From positions 2,728,001 to 2,792,000 of the forward strand of contig OZ241746.1 in NCBI GenBank assembly GCA_965201045.1: a stretch of 64,000 bases of DNA. Reading direction: 5' to 3'. The position numbers and the translations under genes are program-made. The notes under the pieces were generated by a model. It did no database searches. It worked only from the letters and a program-made list of their open reading frames with translations, and had not been told where the DNA came from. Below are positions 1 through 8,559 of the stretch, piece after piece (position 1 is the stretch's first letter; each line of letters starts with the position of its first letter). Origin of the DNA: JAPORK01 sp026710285. GTDB taxonomy: Bacteria; Pseudomonadota; Gammaproteobacteria; Pseudomonadales; Endozoicomonadaceae.

Positions 1-481
1 GTTGGTGCAGAAAAAATTACTCCCACCAACACAGAGTCTTTGGTATCCCGGAAGACCCGTCATGATTACCTGTAATGATTATGCGCTGTCACTCTATAAT
101 GGTGACATAGGTATTACGCTCTATGATCAGGAAAATAAACTACGTGTTGCCTTTATTATGCCGGATGGTTCCATTAGCTGGATTATTCCGGGTCGCTTAC
201 CACCGCATGAAACAGTATTTGCAATGACAGTACATAAAAGTCAAGGGTCAGAGTTTGAACATACTGTACTTGTACTACCAGATAAGTATATGCCTCTACT
301 AACTCGTGAACTATTATATACAGGAATTACACGCGCCAGAAAAAAATTAGACGTTTTTGGTTGTCCGGATTTAATCAAACGGATAATTAAAAATAATATT
401 AAACGTAGCTCTGGTATTATTGAATATCTTGAAAATGATATGCAAAAAGATAAAGTACTTAAGAATACTTCTGCTCACTGA
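1..481 (+). CDS. recD: RecD, exodeoxyribonuclease V alpha subunit, C-terminal part (5' end outside window)
   Basis: This is the last ~160 residues of the RecD helicase of RecBCD, the ATP-dependent nuclease/helicase that processes double-strand breaks in the cytoplasm. The frame is open from the window edge, so the start lies upstream. Visible hallmarks are PGRPVMIT followed by a YNGDIGI turn, the MTVHKSQGSEF helicase motif and the ELLYTGITRARK motif VI near the end, in the same order and spacing as in E. coli RecD. The protein ends with a short polar tail at about the usual distance from motif VI, so the C-terminus looks complete. recB and recC would be expected upstream but are not visible. 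Confidence 0.93.
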   Translation, partial: LVQKKLLPPTQSLWYPGRPVMITCNDYALSLYNGDIGITLYDQENKLRVAFIMPDGSISWIIPGRLPPHETVFAMTVHKSQGSEFEHTVLVLPDKYMPLLTRELLYTGITRARKKLDVFGCPDLIKRIIKNNIKRSSGIIEYLENDMQKDKVLKNTSAH

Positions 482-576
482 ACAGTTGTCATACGTAAAA
501 AGCTATGCCCGGGCAGGCTATATTTTTTTGCGCTCGGGCATGAGCGTTTTGCAGGAGGAATCCCCTTCCTTTAGGG

Positions 577-787
577 CTGTTTCTTAGTCACATTTTTCAG
601 GCTCTGATTTTTATCCTGGCAGATTGCTTGCTACTGAATACCAGTCTTTTTGGCATAAACCAGTGGGCTGAGCCTTTCGAAGTCAAGAGGTCAAAAGCCA
701 CGGTGCGTTCAGTAAAGGCTGGTATATTTAGTAGAAAATAAACCTGTGGATAAAAATCAGCATTTAGAAAATGTGACTAAGAGACAG
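577..787. mobile_element. MITE copy 1, Tn5/IS50-like ends, 211 bp
   Basis: The element starts CTGTTTCTTAGTCACATTTT and ends with the inverse AAAATGTGACTAAGAGACAG. It is flanked by a perfect 9-bp target duplication, CCTTTAGGG, at 568-576 and 788-796. The termini resemble the IS50/Tn5 end (CTGTCTCTTATACACATCT) and the 9-bp duplication fits that IS4-family group. It contains half of the GGGCTGAGCC/TCGAAG inverted core seen in the other copies and has no coding capacity. Confidence 0.85.
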
Positions 788-797
788 CCTTTAGGGA

Positions 798-1059
798 CTG
801 CCTCTTAGTCACATTTTTCAGGTTCAGTCTTTTACTCTGGCATGTTTGTTTTTTGCTGAATATATCAGCCTTTGCCGGACACACCGTGGGCTGAGCCTGT
901 CGAAGCCTGGGAGAAATTAAAACCTAAGTGTCCCCATCCAGGCTTCGACAAGCTCAGCCAGCGGATAGGGTAGTATTGTGATGAAATTGTTTGAATTTAC
1001 CTGTATTTAATGCTTTGTTCATCTGAAATTTTTGTTGGGGATTTGTGTATAAAAGACAG
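798..1059. mobile_element. MITE copy 2, nested beside copy 1, 262 bp
   Basis: Begins CTGCCTCTTAGTCACATTTT and ends with a degraded GTGTATAAAAGACAG. A perfect 9-bp duplication, CTTTAGGGA, lies at 789-797 and 1060-1068, overlapping the duplication of copy 1 by all but one base, so the second element went into the junction made by the first. The middle holds the palindromic core GGGCTGAGCCTGTCGAAGCC with its inverse GGCTTCGACAAGCTCAGCC about 40 bp further on. Confidence 0.8.
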
Positions 1060-1094
1060 CTTTAGGGAGGGGAGGATGTCAATTCAATAATTTC

Positions 1095-1553
1095 TCATGA
1101 TATCACCAGAGCTGCATTGATGTGTTCCGGCAGAAAACCGCGGTTTTGCAGGTAACGCATCTGTTTCCAGTATATTTTTTTATCACTACACTGCCTGTTT
1201 CTAAAATGCTTTATCCGTTGCTTTTTTGCCTGTTCATACCAGTTATATCCGGACTGTTGTAATGCCTGGGTTATTATTGTGGTACTAAGTTGTTGTTGCA
1301 GTAGTTTTTGCTGAATAAATAAGGGACCATATCCTCTGCCGCCATAATTACGCACAATCATTTCCGCATAACGCTCTTCTGATAGCAACTGTTCTGCTTC
1401 GAGTACTGTTATTACTGCATCAATAGCGGTAAAATCAGCGTATTTACGTAATTTTAAGCGTAATTCATAGCGTGAATGTTCTCGACGTGCAAGCAGATCC
1501 ATTGCTCTTCGCCGAATGTTTTTATCTGTTGCTGTTGGTATAGCTATACTCAT
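1095..1553 (-). CDS. recX: Regulatory protein RecX
   Basis: RecX binds RecA filaments and limits RecA recombinase and coprotease activity. The 152-residue length is normal for the family. The N-terminal part (RRAMDLLARREHSRYELRLKL) is the typical first three-helix RecX repeat, and later blocks (LSEERYAEMIVRNYGGRGYGPLFIQQKL) match the second repeat. The ATG overlaps the recA stop codon in an ATGA arrangement, so the two genes are translationally coupled on the minus strand. Identification rests on both sequence and position. Confidence 0.92.
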   Translation of the reverse strand: MSIAIPTATDKNIRRRAMDLLARREHSRYELRLKLRKYADFTAIDAVITVLEAEQLLSEERYAEMIVRNYGGRGYGPLFIQQKLLQQQLSTTIITQALQQSGYNWYEQAKKQRIKHFRNRQCSDKKIYWKQMRYLQNRGFLPEHINAALVIS

Positions 1554-2614
1554 GCAATGGCAGGTTCGGCTTTTTTCACCTGAGCATTGTCATTCTTATT
1601 TTGTTTACCATCCGTACTGCCATCGCCATTAGTATTTAAAAAACGACGCCGAATCTCTGTTTCTATTTCCTCTTTTATTTTTGGATGTTCGGTTAAATAA
1701 TTACATGCATTGGCTTTTCCCTGACCAATTTTAACGCCTTTATAGGCATACCATGCACCGGATTTATCCACCAGTTTTTCTTTAACAGCCAGATCAATAA
1801 TTTCTCCCATAAGGTAAATACCTTTACCATATAAAATTTGGAAATCTGCCTGACGAAAAGGAGGGGCCACTTTATTTTTAATGACTTTAACGCGTGTTTC
1901 ATTACCAATGACTTCATCACCCTGTTTAACTGAGCCAGTTCTGCGAATATCCAGCCGAACAGAAGCATAAAACTTTAATGCATTACCGCCTGTGGTGGTC
2001 TCAGGGTTACCAAACATTTGTCCAATTTTCATGCGGATCTGGTTGATAAAAATCACCAGACAATTCGCCTGTTTGACTGAGCCGGTGATTTTACGTAAGG
2101 CCTGGCTCATTAACCGTGCCTGCAAACCCATGTGAGAATCTCCCATATCACCTTCAATTTCTGCTTTTGGTACTAAAGCTGCGACAGAGTCAACGATAAG
2201 AACACCAATGCCTCCAGAGCGTACCAGCATGTCAGTAATTTCCAAAGCCTGTTCACCGGTATCTGGCTGAGAAACATATAGCTCATCCATTTTTACACCC
2301 AGCTTACTCGCATATTCAGGGTCAAGTGCATGTTCAGCATCAATAAAACCACAAGTGATCCCTTGTTTTTGTGCCTGTGCAATAACACTCAATGTCAGCG
2401 TTGTTTTTCCTGAAGATTCTGAACCAAAAATTTCAATGATACGACCTTTGGGTAGTCCTCCAATGCCCAGAGCAATATCAAGCTGTAGTGATCCGGTTGA
2501 TATTGCAGGTACTCTTTCATGTTTTTGCCCCATACACATGACTGAACCTTTTCCAAACTGGCGTTCAATCTGACCAAGCGCTATTTGCAGCGCTTTTTTT
2601 CTGTCTTCATTCAT
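1550..2614 (-). CDS. recA: Recombinase RecA
   Basis: RecA forms ATP-dependent filaments on single-stranded DNA, carries out strand exchange and activates LexA-type autocleavage. I chose the ATG at 2614 (MNEDRKKALQIALGQIERQFGKG) over a GTG three codons upstream because AGGTGA sits five bases before it; this gives 354 residues, normal for the family. Present are Walker A (SESSGKTT), FIDAEHALDP, VDSVAALVP, the L1/L2 loop region around FINQIRMKIGQMFGNPETTTGG, and an acidic polar tail. The Walker A has Ser where nearly all RecA proteins have Pro (GPESSGKT). No clear CTG-N10-CAG LexA box is visible in the 60 bases upstream. It overlaps recX by 4 bp and lies 64 bp after pncC. Confidence 0.97.
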   Translation of the reverse strand: MNEDRKKALQIALGQIERQFGKGSVMCMGQKHERVPAISTGSLQLDIALGIGGLPKGRIIEIFGSESSGKTTLTLSVIAQAQKQGITCGFIDAEHALDPEYASKLGVKMDELYVSQPDTGEQALEITDMLVRSGGIGVLIVDSVAALVPKAEIEGDMGDSHMGLQARLMSQALRKITGSVKQANCLVIFINQIRMKIGQMFGNPETTTGGNALKFYASVRLDIRRTGSVKQGDEVIGNETRVKVIKNKVAPPFRQADFQILYGKGIYLMGEIIDLAVKEKLVDKSGAWYAYKGVKIGQGKANACNYLTEHPKIKEEIETEIRRRFLNTNGDGSTDGKQNKNDNAQVKKAEPAIA

Positions 2615-2678
2615 ATAACTCACCTTTTAGTTATTTAAAAAGAGTATCTGGTTTACCCTAACTGATTTTGACTGCATC

Positions 2679-3215
2679 TTAAGATACATTAAAATCACTA
2701 TTAAAACATAATTTTTCACCGGAACACAGCGCTTCTATTCCTCTTAGTGCAGCGTAAATACTTTGTTGCCTGACCTGCTCTCTGTCACCGGGGAAACAAA
2801 AATGCTGTGAGTAAAAAGAGCTGTTGCGAAGCCCCCATGCCATCCATACTGTTCCAACCGGTTTGCTTTCAGAGCCACCGCCAGGACCTGCAATACCGCT
2901 AACGGAAACACAAATATCAGCATCACTACAATCAATACCACCTTTTGCCATGGCCAATACTACAGATTCACTGACGGCACCATATTCATTTAAGAGATGA
3001 TGGCTTACACCCAATACTTTATGTTTCATTGCATTTGAATAAGTGATAAATCCACCATCACACCAACTAGAGCTTCCTGGAATAGCTGTGATAGTCTGTG
3101 CAATACCGCCACCGGTGCAAGATTCTGCAGTCACTATGCGCCACTTTTTTTTTTGTAGTGCATAACCCGCTTCTGCTGCTTGGTCAATTAACTGCTTTGC
3201 TGTTATTTGCGTCAT
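2679..3215 (-). CDS. pncC: Nicotinamide-nucleotide amidase (CinA C-terminal domain type)
   Basis: This 178-residue protein corresponds to the stand-alone CinA C-terminal (CinA_C) domain, the PncC amidase that turns NMN into nicotinate mononucleotide in the pyridine nucleotide cycle. Signature blocks are VTAESCTGGGIAQTITAIPGSSSWCDGGFITYSNAMK near the N-terminus and VSGIAGPGGGSESKPVGTVWMAW in the middle. It is the first gene of a pncC-recA-recX block, an order common in Gammaproteobacteria. AGGA lies about 11 bases before the ATG. A 51-bp piece of this gene (2801-2851) is repeated at 8508-8558. Confidence 0.93.
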   Translation of the reverse strand: MTQITAKQLIDQAAEAGYALQKKKWRIVTAESCTGGGIAQTITAIPGSSSWCDGGFITYSNAMKHKVLGVSHHLLNEYGAVSESVVLAMAKGGIDCSDADICVSVSGIAGPGGGSESKPVGTVWMAWGLRNSSFYSQHFCFPGDREQVRQQSIYAALRGIEALCSGEKLCFNSDFNVS

Positions 3216-3396
3216 TATAGTACGGTTCCTGATAGTTTATTAACTGCTTTCAGGTAAATGAATCTGATATCGTCATCTGTTGTAGCATAAAGTATTCGGC
3301 ATTTAAAATCTGTTTACCTTTTTATAGATATTGCATTATAGCGCATATCGAAAAAAGCAATACCGGCTGCGAATAATTTATCATAAATATCCAGCG

Positions 3397-3528
3397 TTAG
3401 CTAATTTGACTTTCTCCCCTTTCTAAAGGCTTCAGGGTAAGATCATGCTTTTATCTGAATAATAGTGATGTGATACCCTGAAGCCTGTCAGCCCATTTGC
3501 TACAGCGAAAGGTGTTGAGGGTTCTCAA
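3397..3528 (-). repeat. Structured noncoding block, copy A, with IS200/IS605-like end motif
   Basis: A 13-bp perfect inverted repeat (AGGCTTCAGGGTA, 3427-3439, and its inverse 3474-3486) encloses a 34-base loop. On the minus strand it is followed by CTTTAGAAAGGGGAGAAAGT and then CAA, which resembles the IS200/IS605 right-end motif at 1060-1085. Nearly the same ~135 bp recur at 8560-8695 beyond the end of the complete minus-strand Rhs gene. The block could be the end of a tnpB-type element, possibly with a guide-RNA scaffold, but no tnpB is attached, so that remains inference. Confidence 0.5.
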
Positions 3529-4044
3529 CATGGTGTACAAATCTTCCTCTACAATACTCTCTTTTATACGTGAATTTGTACGCAGGGTCATAATTAAGCT
3601 TTTGACGCAGTCCGGATGCGTACAAGCTAATTGCTCTGCACTGGGATAGTCTAATTGCTGTTGCATCTTTGATGGCATTAATCCTTCACTGACATAACCT
3701 AAGGCGACCGAGGTATCCGACGTTTCCGCCGAAGATAATACACCGTACATACTAAACCCCAGTAATGCCACATTCGTTGCAGTTACTATCAGTGCTGTTG
3801 TTACACCGATAACAGATGCTGTAATATCCAGCCCCCGGTTAGGTGGAAGAGATGTTGTGGCAACAGGAACAGTACTGGCGATTGCGGCGCCTGCCGTAAC
3901 CGCAGTGAATAATGAACTGCTCCCGGCATTGGCTATAGCTAACCCTAATGATGCAAATGCCATACCCGCTATTATTGCTGAACCGGCAATGTTTGCCCAG
4001 CGCTTGTGAATGGCACTTAAACCAAATGTGCCGATATATCCCAT
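3451..4044 (-). pseudogene. Detached Rhs C-terminal tail (duplicate of the tail of the 8800-14262 gene)
   Basis: Residues MGYIGTFGLSAIHKRWANIA onward are almost identical to the hydrophobic C-terminal segment of the complete Rhs protein at 8800-14262, but the Rhs core is missing. The match begins around 4055, directly after non-matching sequence with an in-frame stop, and no ribosome site precedes the ATG. After LRTNSRIKESIVEEDLY the copy lacks the ~625 bp that encode the last part of the full protein; it jumps into the structured repeat and ends in an unrelated 28-residue tail (MLRTLNTFRCSKWADRLQ...). It is best read as a truncated Rhs remnant. An orphan Rhs tip cannot be excluded, but the promoter and start look poor. 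Confidence 0.75.
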
Positions 4045-4128
4045 CCATTTAACCCGAATATTTCATACCTAAAAGAGATTTTTAGCATTTTTTATGTTAT
4101 AATTCAATTAGTTAAAACATAAAGTCGT

Positions 4129-4704
4129 ATGGAGTTTTTTATAGCAATGTGTAGTCAGTTCCCTGTTAATTTTCCATCTGTAAAGAACCGTAAAATTCAA
4201 ACTGAGTTCAGCGGTGGTGACATAACCAGTGATGGTGGTGTAACGTTACTGAGATCAGCAGATGAAAAACTAAATTTATTACGTGATGTGAATAAAGAAT
4301 TACCTGATGCCCGAGACCCTAAACTTATTAAACATTCTCAGCTGAGTTTACTTCGACAGCGTATTTTTGGTATATGTCTGGGTTATGACGATCTTAATGA
4401 TCATAAGACATTACGTAATGATCCTGCTTCGCAATCTGCAGTAAACAGAGTTGATCCTCTGGCAAGTTAATCTACTTTATGTCATTTAGAAAATCGTGCA
4501 GACCGTCAAGCAGCATTAAAAATACACGAGATAATAATTAAAAAATTTATCACTTCATTTAATCAATCACCCGATAAATTAATTCTTGATTTTGATGCAA
4601 CGGATGATCGTGTTCATGGTCACCAGGAAGGACGTGCTTTTCATGGTTATTATGAAGTACCTGTAATGGGTATGGAGCGAAGGGGCAGCGTCAGGCAGCT
4701 TTAG
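4129..4704 (+). pseudogene. IS1380-family transposase remnant
   Basis: The reading frame begins with FSGGDITSDGGVTLLR and continues with DARDPKLIKHSQLSLLRQRIFGICLGYDDLNDH, both typical of IS1380 transposase N-termini. A TAA stop interrupts it at 4468-4470. The same frame then continues with TLCHLENRADRQAALK and LILDFDATDDRVHGHQEGRAF, which includes the first catalytic Asp region, before homology ends at about 4704 just before a MITE fragment. Two thirds of the gene are missing, so the element is dead. It sits next to the detached Rhs tail. Confidence 0.85.
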
Positions 4705-4747
4705 TTGATATTCAACTACAAATTGCAGGAGAGAAATATACAACTAT

Positions 4748-4900
4748 GTCCGCTGGCTGAGCCTGTCGAAGCCTGGAAAAAAAGCAATCGGGCTTCGACA
4801 GGCTCAGCCCGCGGTTATACGTTCGAAAGGCTGGTATATTCGGTAGAAGATAAATCTCCCAAAGTAAAATAAAAACCTGAAAAATGTGACTAAGAGACAG
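4748..4900. mobile_element. MITE copy 4, left end missing
   Basis: Contains the palindromic core (GGCTGAGCCTGTCGAAGCC, then GGCTTCGACAGGCTCAGCCC) and the intact right terminus AAAAATGTGACTAAGAGACAG ending at 4900. No matching left terminus is visible; the left side abuts the IS1380 remnant. It belongs to the same family as 577-787, 798-1059 and 19859-20093. Confidence 0.75.
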
Positions 4901-5033
4901 CGATGATCAGGATTTTTAATATCATAAGAAAGCATGGGATAAACGCTTGTTAATGAATTTATTCTACAAACAGACGTTATCAGAAAATTATCATTTCAGG
5001 TGATGAATGTAGGGTATATCATTCAATTAAATA

Positions 5034-7955
5034 CTATCTACCAGGAGATCTTATCATGGATTTTTTGATGAGTTTTTGTTCTATTGTATTAAGTTGCAAC
5101 ATGCGAGCTATATCAATAGGTTTGTCACCACGTTTATCGACCAGATCTATATTAGCATGAGCTTTGATTAACAGATCAACAGCTTCCAGGTTCTCATCAA
5201 CAACAGCATAAAACAGAGGTGTCTTTCCATCTTCACTGGTTGCATTTACATCAAGTCCCTTCTCAATCAACATTTTTACCATCTGAACCTGCCCTGCTCT
5301 GATAGCTTCAAAAAGAAGTGTTCTACCAGAGTAGTCCTTTATGTTTTTATCTGCACCTGCTGCGAGTAATATTTCAACTATTTCCGGATTACCTGTTGCG
5401 ACAGCATCAAAAAGAACAGTTTCACCATGTTTATTTTGTATATCAAGAAGAGCTTTTTCGTTAGCTAGTAACCTTACCAAATCTTTATGCTCCTGTTTAA
5501 TGGCATAGTACAATACAAGTCTTCTTGTGTCTTGATTATTGTTCTCGCTTATCAAATTCAAAGATATTGAATTTTGTGCGTCTGGCTTTACATCATTTTG
5601 CTTATATAATAATGTTTTAATTATCTTTTGTATGGCGATACGATCTTTTTCTTTTTTATAATGTATTTTTGTTAGATACCTATGTTTTTCATTAAATGAT
5701 TCTTGTAATATATGCTGCATATCCTTTTGATTTCTTAATGTTTGTGGACGTGTATATACTTTCATGTTCAAAAATATAACAGCTTCTTCATCTTCTTTAT
5801 ATTCTTCATCTTTCCTTTTTAACTTGTCGAACACAGCATTTACAAGCGTCTTTGTATCAGAAAAGGGTTCAGCAAGCTGTTTGTTTTTATTCTGCAAATG
5901 ATTCTGGTTAAAAACAAGTAGCTTATTACTCTTTGGATCATAATTGATACTAATGGCATGTCTACCGTTGCCTAAATATAAGAAAAAATTTTCAGGCATT
6001 TTTTTTAGTTCATTGAATAAATCATCGAGGACTTCCCTGAAATCAAATTTATCACCAAGGAAACAAGTATCAGCAAATATCTCAATTTTTTTTGCCTGAA
6101 CTTCTGAAGATTTTGATATATTTTGTGATTCAATTTTAATCTCTGGAAAAGGCTCTGCTTCTTTTAAGTATTTTGATTCTTCTATTTCTTCTGCTTGTTT
6201 TGATATTTCTGATATTGTTGTCATTTTTGGTCTATGGGTTGATAAGAGTTCAGTCAAAAATTGTCTCAAAGGTAGCCGGGATTCATCATTAATTGTATTT
6301 ACAACTTTAAACAAGCTATTACAAATAACCTCTTCACCTGTATTATTTTTTACTGAAAGAGGAAAACGAGAAAAATCACGGCACAATAAACTCATTATAA
6401 AATCAAATTGCGTAATTAAACTGGTATTATCTTTACTAGTATCAAGAAAATACTGCCCTCTCATGTATACAAGTCCGAAACAAAATCCCTTTGGGTCCTC
6501 AAAAAATTTTGAAAACTTTTCAGTACAGCCATCCTCCTCGAAAAAGGATACAAAATTATTTTTCATATTAGAATATCTCAAAGTCATTTCTTTATTTAGA
6601 GCATTGTCACACTTTTTCAATTTATGTGGTACTATACTCCATTTGTAAAACCTCCTTTTGAGTATGTCATAAGGTAACTGACCCTGTAGATTCTTGTATC
6701 CTGCATATTTTAGAAGAGCAGGGTAGTTTTCATTTATTTCATCAATGCTTCCATGTTTGCATAACTCGTGAAAAGGGGTATCAAAAGAATACAGAAATTG
6801 ACTTATATCTTCATAACAACCCATTAATTCAAGTGGGATTTCACTAAATCTATTCTTGAGTATATCGCGAGGAATTTGACCTTTTAGATTTTTGTGTCCC
6901 GCATACTGTAGAAGACCAGAGTAGTTTTTCTTTATTTCCTCAATACTTCCATCTTTGCACAATTGGTGAAGCAGAGTATCAGGAGAATTCTCTTTTTCTT
7001 CTCCATTATTAATGTCTGCTTGCTTCATAATGGTAAGAATCTCCAACGCATCTCTTTTCAGTCTCTCTTGTTCTGGAGTTTTAAGTTTACTCATGTAGCT
7101 GATAAAATCTTTTTGGGCTGTAGGAGTAATCGCATCCAAAATATCATCTTTAAGATCAACACCACTATGATCTGTTTCTACTTTGTCAGTATTTATACTT
7201 ACTCTTTTAGCAGGAGTATTGTTTGTTTGGAGATTTTCAGATTTAGGCTTTGTTTGCTGTGCTGCGGTAGGTATTTTTGCTGTATCTTTTTTTAATTCCT
7301 TTTGCTCTGCAGGATCAGGTCTATTTATCTTAATAGATTCTTTGTTAAATCCAGGAGTCAAAGTAGGTGTAATATGATCTGTAGAGTCAGTAAGATTATC
7401 TGTTTTCTCATCCTTATTTATTTCTATTTTTATCTCAGGTTTATCACTTTCAGAATTAGCATCTGTTATTCCATTCGATACATCATTTGATAAAATGGTA
7501 GTGCTTTTCTCAGCTATAGGTTTAGGAACACCTGATTCATTGATAAAACCTTTAACCTCGCTAACCTTGTATTCTTCTAATCTTTTATCAGATTGATCAT
7601 TTGTCTGAATGTATGCGGAATTATCGCTGTCTGCTACTTGATTCTGAACTTCATTTAGAAAAGCAATCGCCTTGCCATTATCCCTGGAAAGCGGGGATTC
7701 AGGCTTATCCGTTGCTCTTTTTATGGTTTCGCTGGTAGTGTTTTCATCGTAATTTTTCTTTGTTTGTGACTTTTTGTTGTGAAAATTTAACTTTAACAAA
7801 AGAGCATGGTAGGCCTTGCTAAAGGGTTTTATAAATTTAGTGCCAAAATTACTCAAGCTTTTTATTATATAATTACGTATACTATTTAACTTTGAATTAG
7901 ATTTCGGTGGAGGTTGATTTTTGGATCTTTTCCCGTTATTTACTACGTTTTTCAT
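5034..7955 (-). CDS. Large ankyrin-repeat protein with a papain-like core (putative effector)
   Basis: The start chosen is ATG at 7955 (MKNVVNNGKRSKNQ...), six bases after AGAGGGGG; an upstream in-frame start at 7997 lacks a ribosome site. The 973-residue protein has a basic N-terminus with no clear signal peptide, then a long low-complexity Lys/Asp/Thr-rich stretch to about residue 310. Two ankyrin-like units follow (LLHQLCKDGSIEEI..., PFHELCKHGSIDEI...) at about 325-430. The central part contains GFCFGLVY (Cys near 491), GRHAISINYD (His near 665) and VFNQNH 17 residues later, an order and spacing reminiscent of YopT/C58-type cysteine proteases. Four canonical ankyrin repeats (GETVLFDAVATGNPEIVEILLAAGADKN and similar) close the protein. 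Ankyrin repeats are established, the protease is inference. A host-directed effector is likely. Confidence 0.8.
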   Translation of the reverse strand: MKNVVNNGKRSKNQPPPKSNSKLNSIRNYIIKSLSNFGTKFIKPFSKAYHALLLKLNFHNKKSQTKKNYDENTTSETIKRATDKPESPLSRDNGKAIAFLNEVQNQVADSDNSAYIQTNDQSDKRLEEYKVSEVKGFINESGVPKPIAEKSTTILSNDVSNGITDANSESDKPEIKIEINKDEKTDNLTDSTDHITPTLTPGFNKESIKINRPDPAEQKELKKDTAKIPTAAQQTKPKSENLQTNNTPAKRVSINTDKVETDHSGVDLKDDILDAITPTAQKDFISYMSKLKTPEQERLKRDALEILTIMKQADINNGEEKENSPDTLLHQLCKDGSIEEIKKNYSGLLQYAGHKNLKGQIPRDILKNRFSEIPLELMGCYEDISQFLYSFDTPFHELCKHGSIDEINENYPALLKYAGYKNLQGQLPYDILKRRFYKWSIVPHKLKKCDNALNKEMTLRYSNMKNNFVSFFEEDGCTEKFSKFFEDPKGFCFGLVYMRGQYFLDTSKDNTSLITQFDFIMSLLCRDFSRFPLSVKNNTGEEVICNSLFKVVNTINDESRLPLRQFLTELLSTHRPKMTTISEISKQAEEIEESKYLKEAEPFPEIKIESQNISKSSEVQAKKIEIFADTCFLGDKFDFREVLDDLFNELKKMPENFFLYLGNGRHAISINYDPKSNKLLVFNQNHLQNKNKQLAEPFSDTKTLVNAVFDKLKRKDEEYKEDEEAVIFLNMKVYTRPQTLRNQKDMQHILQESFNEKHRYLTKIHYKKEKDRIAIQKIIKTLLYKQNDVKPDAQNSISLNLISENNNQDTRRLVLYYAIKQEHKDLVRLLANEKALLDIQNKHGETVLFDAVATGNPEIVEILLAAGADKNIKDYSGRTLLFEAIRAGQVQMVKMLIEKGLDVNATSEDGKTPLFYAVVDENLEAVDLLIKAHANIDLVDKRGDKPIDIARMLQLNTIEQKLIKKSMIRSPGR

Positions 7956-8507
7956 AGCTAACCCCCTCTTATTTACATATGAATAAAGTGTTGGCATAGT
8001 TACTATTTTTTGTCAGGTTAGTTAAATAGTTCCATAATTTAGAATTGTTTAACTCCGGACGTTTTTTAAATAAGCAAGAAAATCAACACTTCGTACAGCT
8101 TTTCATAATTTGCATAGCCACAAAATTTAAATTAATGTGATTAAGAGACAGCTTTTGATAACAGATTTAATTAAAATTTATCTTAAAATCTCTTTTTTTG
8201 TAGCATATTAAGTTATTTTATGTTTCCTGGCAGATGAAAAATTAAAAAATACAATACGTACAAAAAGTGTACCTGGCAATTTTTAGTTGAATTTGATTGT
8301 AATTATATGAAAAATAATAAAAATATCTACTTCTCTATCTTTTAGGCATGAAGTATTCGGGCTAAGGTAGAGACTTCTTAATTAGTTAAAATACAAAGCA
8401 ATCTTTAATAATAACAGCTGATTATTTTCTGTATATGTCAATAAACGCTACAACTTCTTATTAACTATACTATGACAACATATGGCTTAACAACTGTTTA
8501 AAGAAGA
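7956..8507. other. Intergenic stretch with a solo MITE end
   Basis: About 550 AT-rich bases upstream of the ankyrin gene contain no convincing gene. At 8131-8151 lies ATTAATGTGATTAAGAGACAG, the right terminus of the MITE family without a recognisable body or left end. The promoter of the ankyrin gene should lie near 7960-8040, but I see no clear consensus. Confidence 0.45.
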
Positions 8508-8558
8508 AATGTTGTGAGTAAAAAGAGCTGTTGCGAAGCCCCCACGCCATCCATACTG
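8508..8558 (-). pseudogene. Duplicated 51-bp internal fragment of pncC
   Basis: These bases match pncC 2801-2851 with only two visible differences (GTTGTGAG for GCTGTGAG, CACGCC for CATGCC). The match stops abruptly and is followed without a gap by the structured block that, in copy A, lies 541 bp further from pncC. So an ancestral segment running from pncC to the Rhs tail was duplicated, and this copy has lost the interval corresponding to 2852-3392. Confidence 0.85.
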
Positions 8559-8559
8559 A

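Larger units (their letters stand above)
555..1085 (+). mobile_element. IS200/IS605-type right-end hairpin, split by two MITEs
   Basis: If the two MITEs and their target duplications are removed, the flanks rejoin as a hairpin (AATCCCCTTCCTTTAGGG then AGGGGAGGATGTCAA). This is the type of palindrome plus GGGGAGGATGTCAA motif found at right ends of IS200/IS605 elements. Very similar motifs occur at 20853-20872, next to recognisable tnpA/tnpB remnants, and on the minus strand at 3406-3428 and 8572-8594. No tnpB is left here, so this is only an end remnant. The family assignment is by recognition of the end motif. Confidence 0.5.

Noticed and set aside
885..960. REP/terminator hairpins formed by the GGGCTGAGCC core
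   Set aside because: The core lies inside MITEs with defined ends and target duplications, so it is explained as part of the mobile element; a secondary terminator role was not supported by T-runs.
1693..1968. Minus-strand frame overlapping recA in another phase
   Set aside because: Shadow of recA coding sequence with atypical composition.
3451..4044. Reading the detached Rhs tail as a functional stand-alone gene
   Set aside because: Homology begins inside the Rhs frame with an upstream in-frame stop, no ribosome site is present, and its last 28 residues come from the noncoding block.
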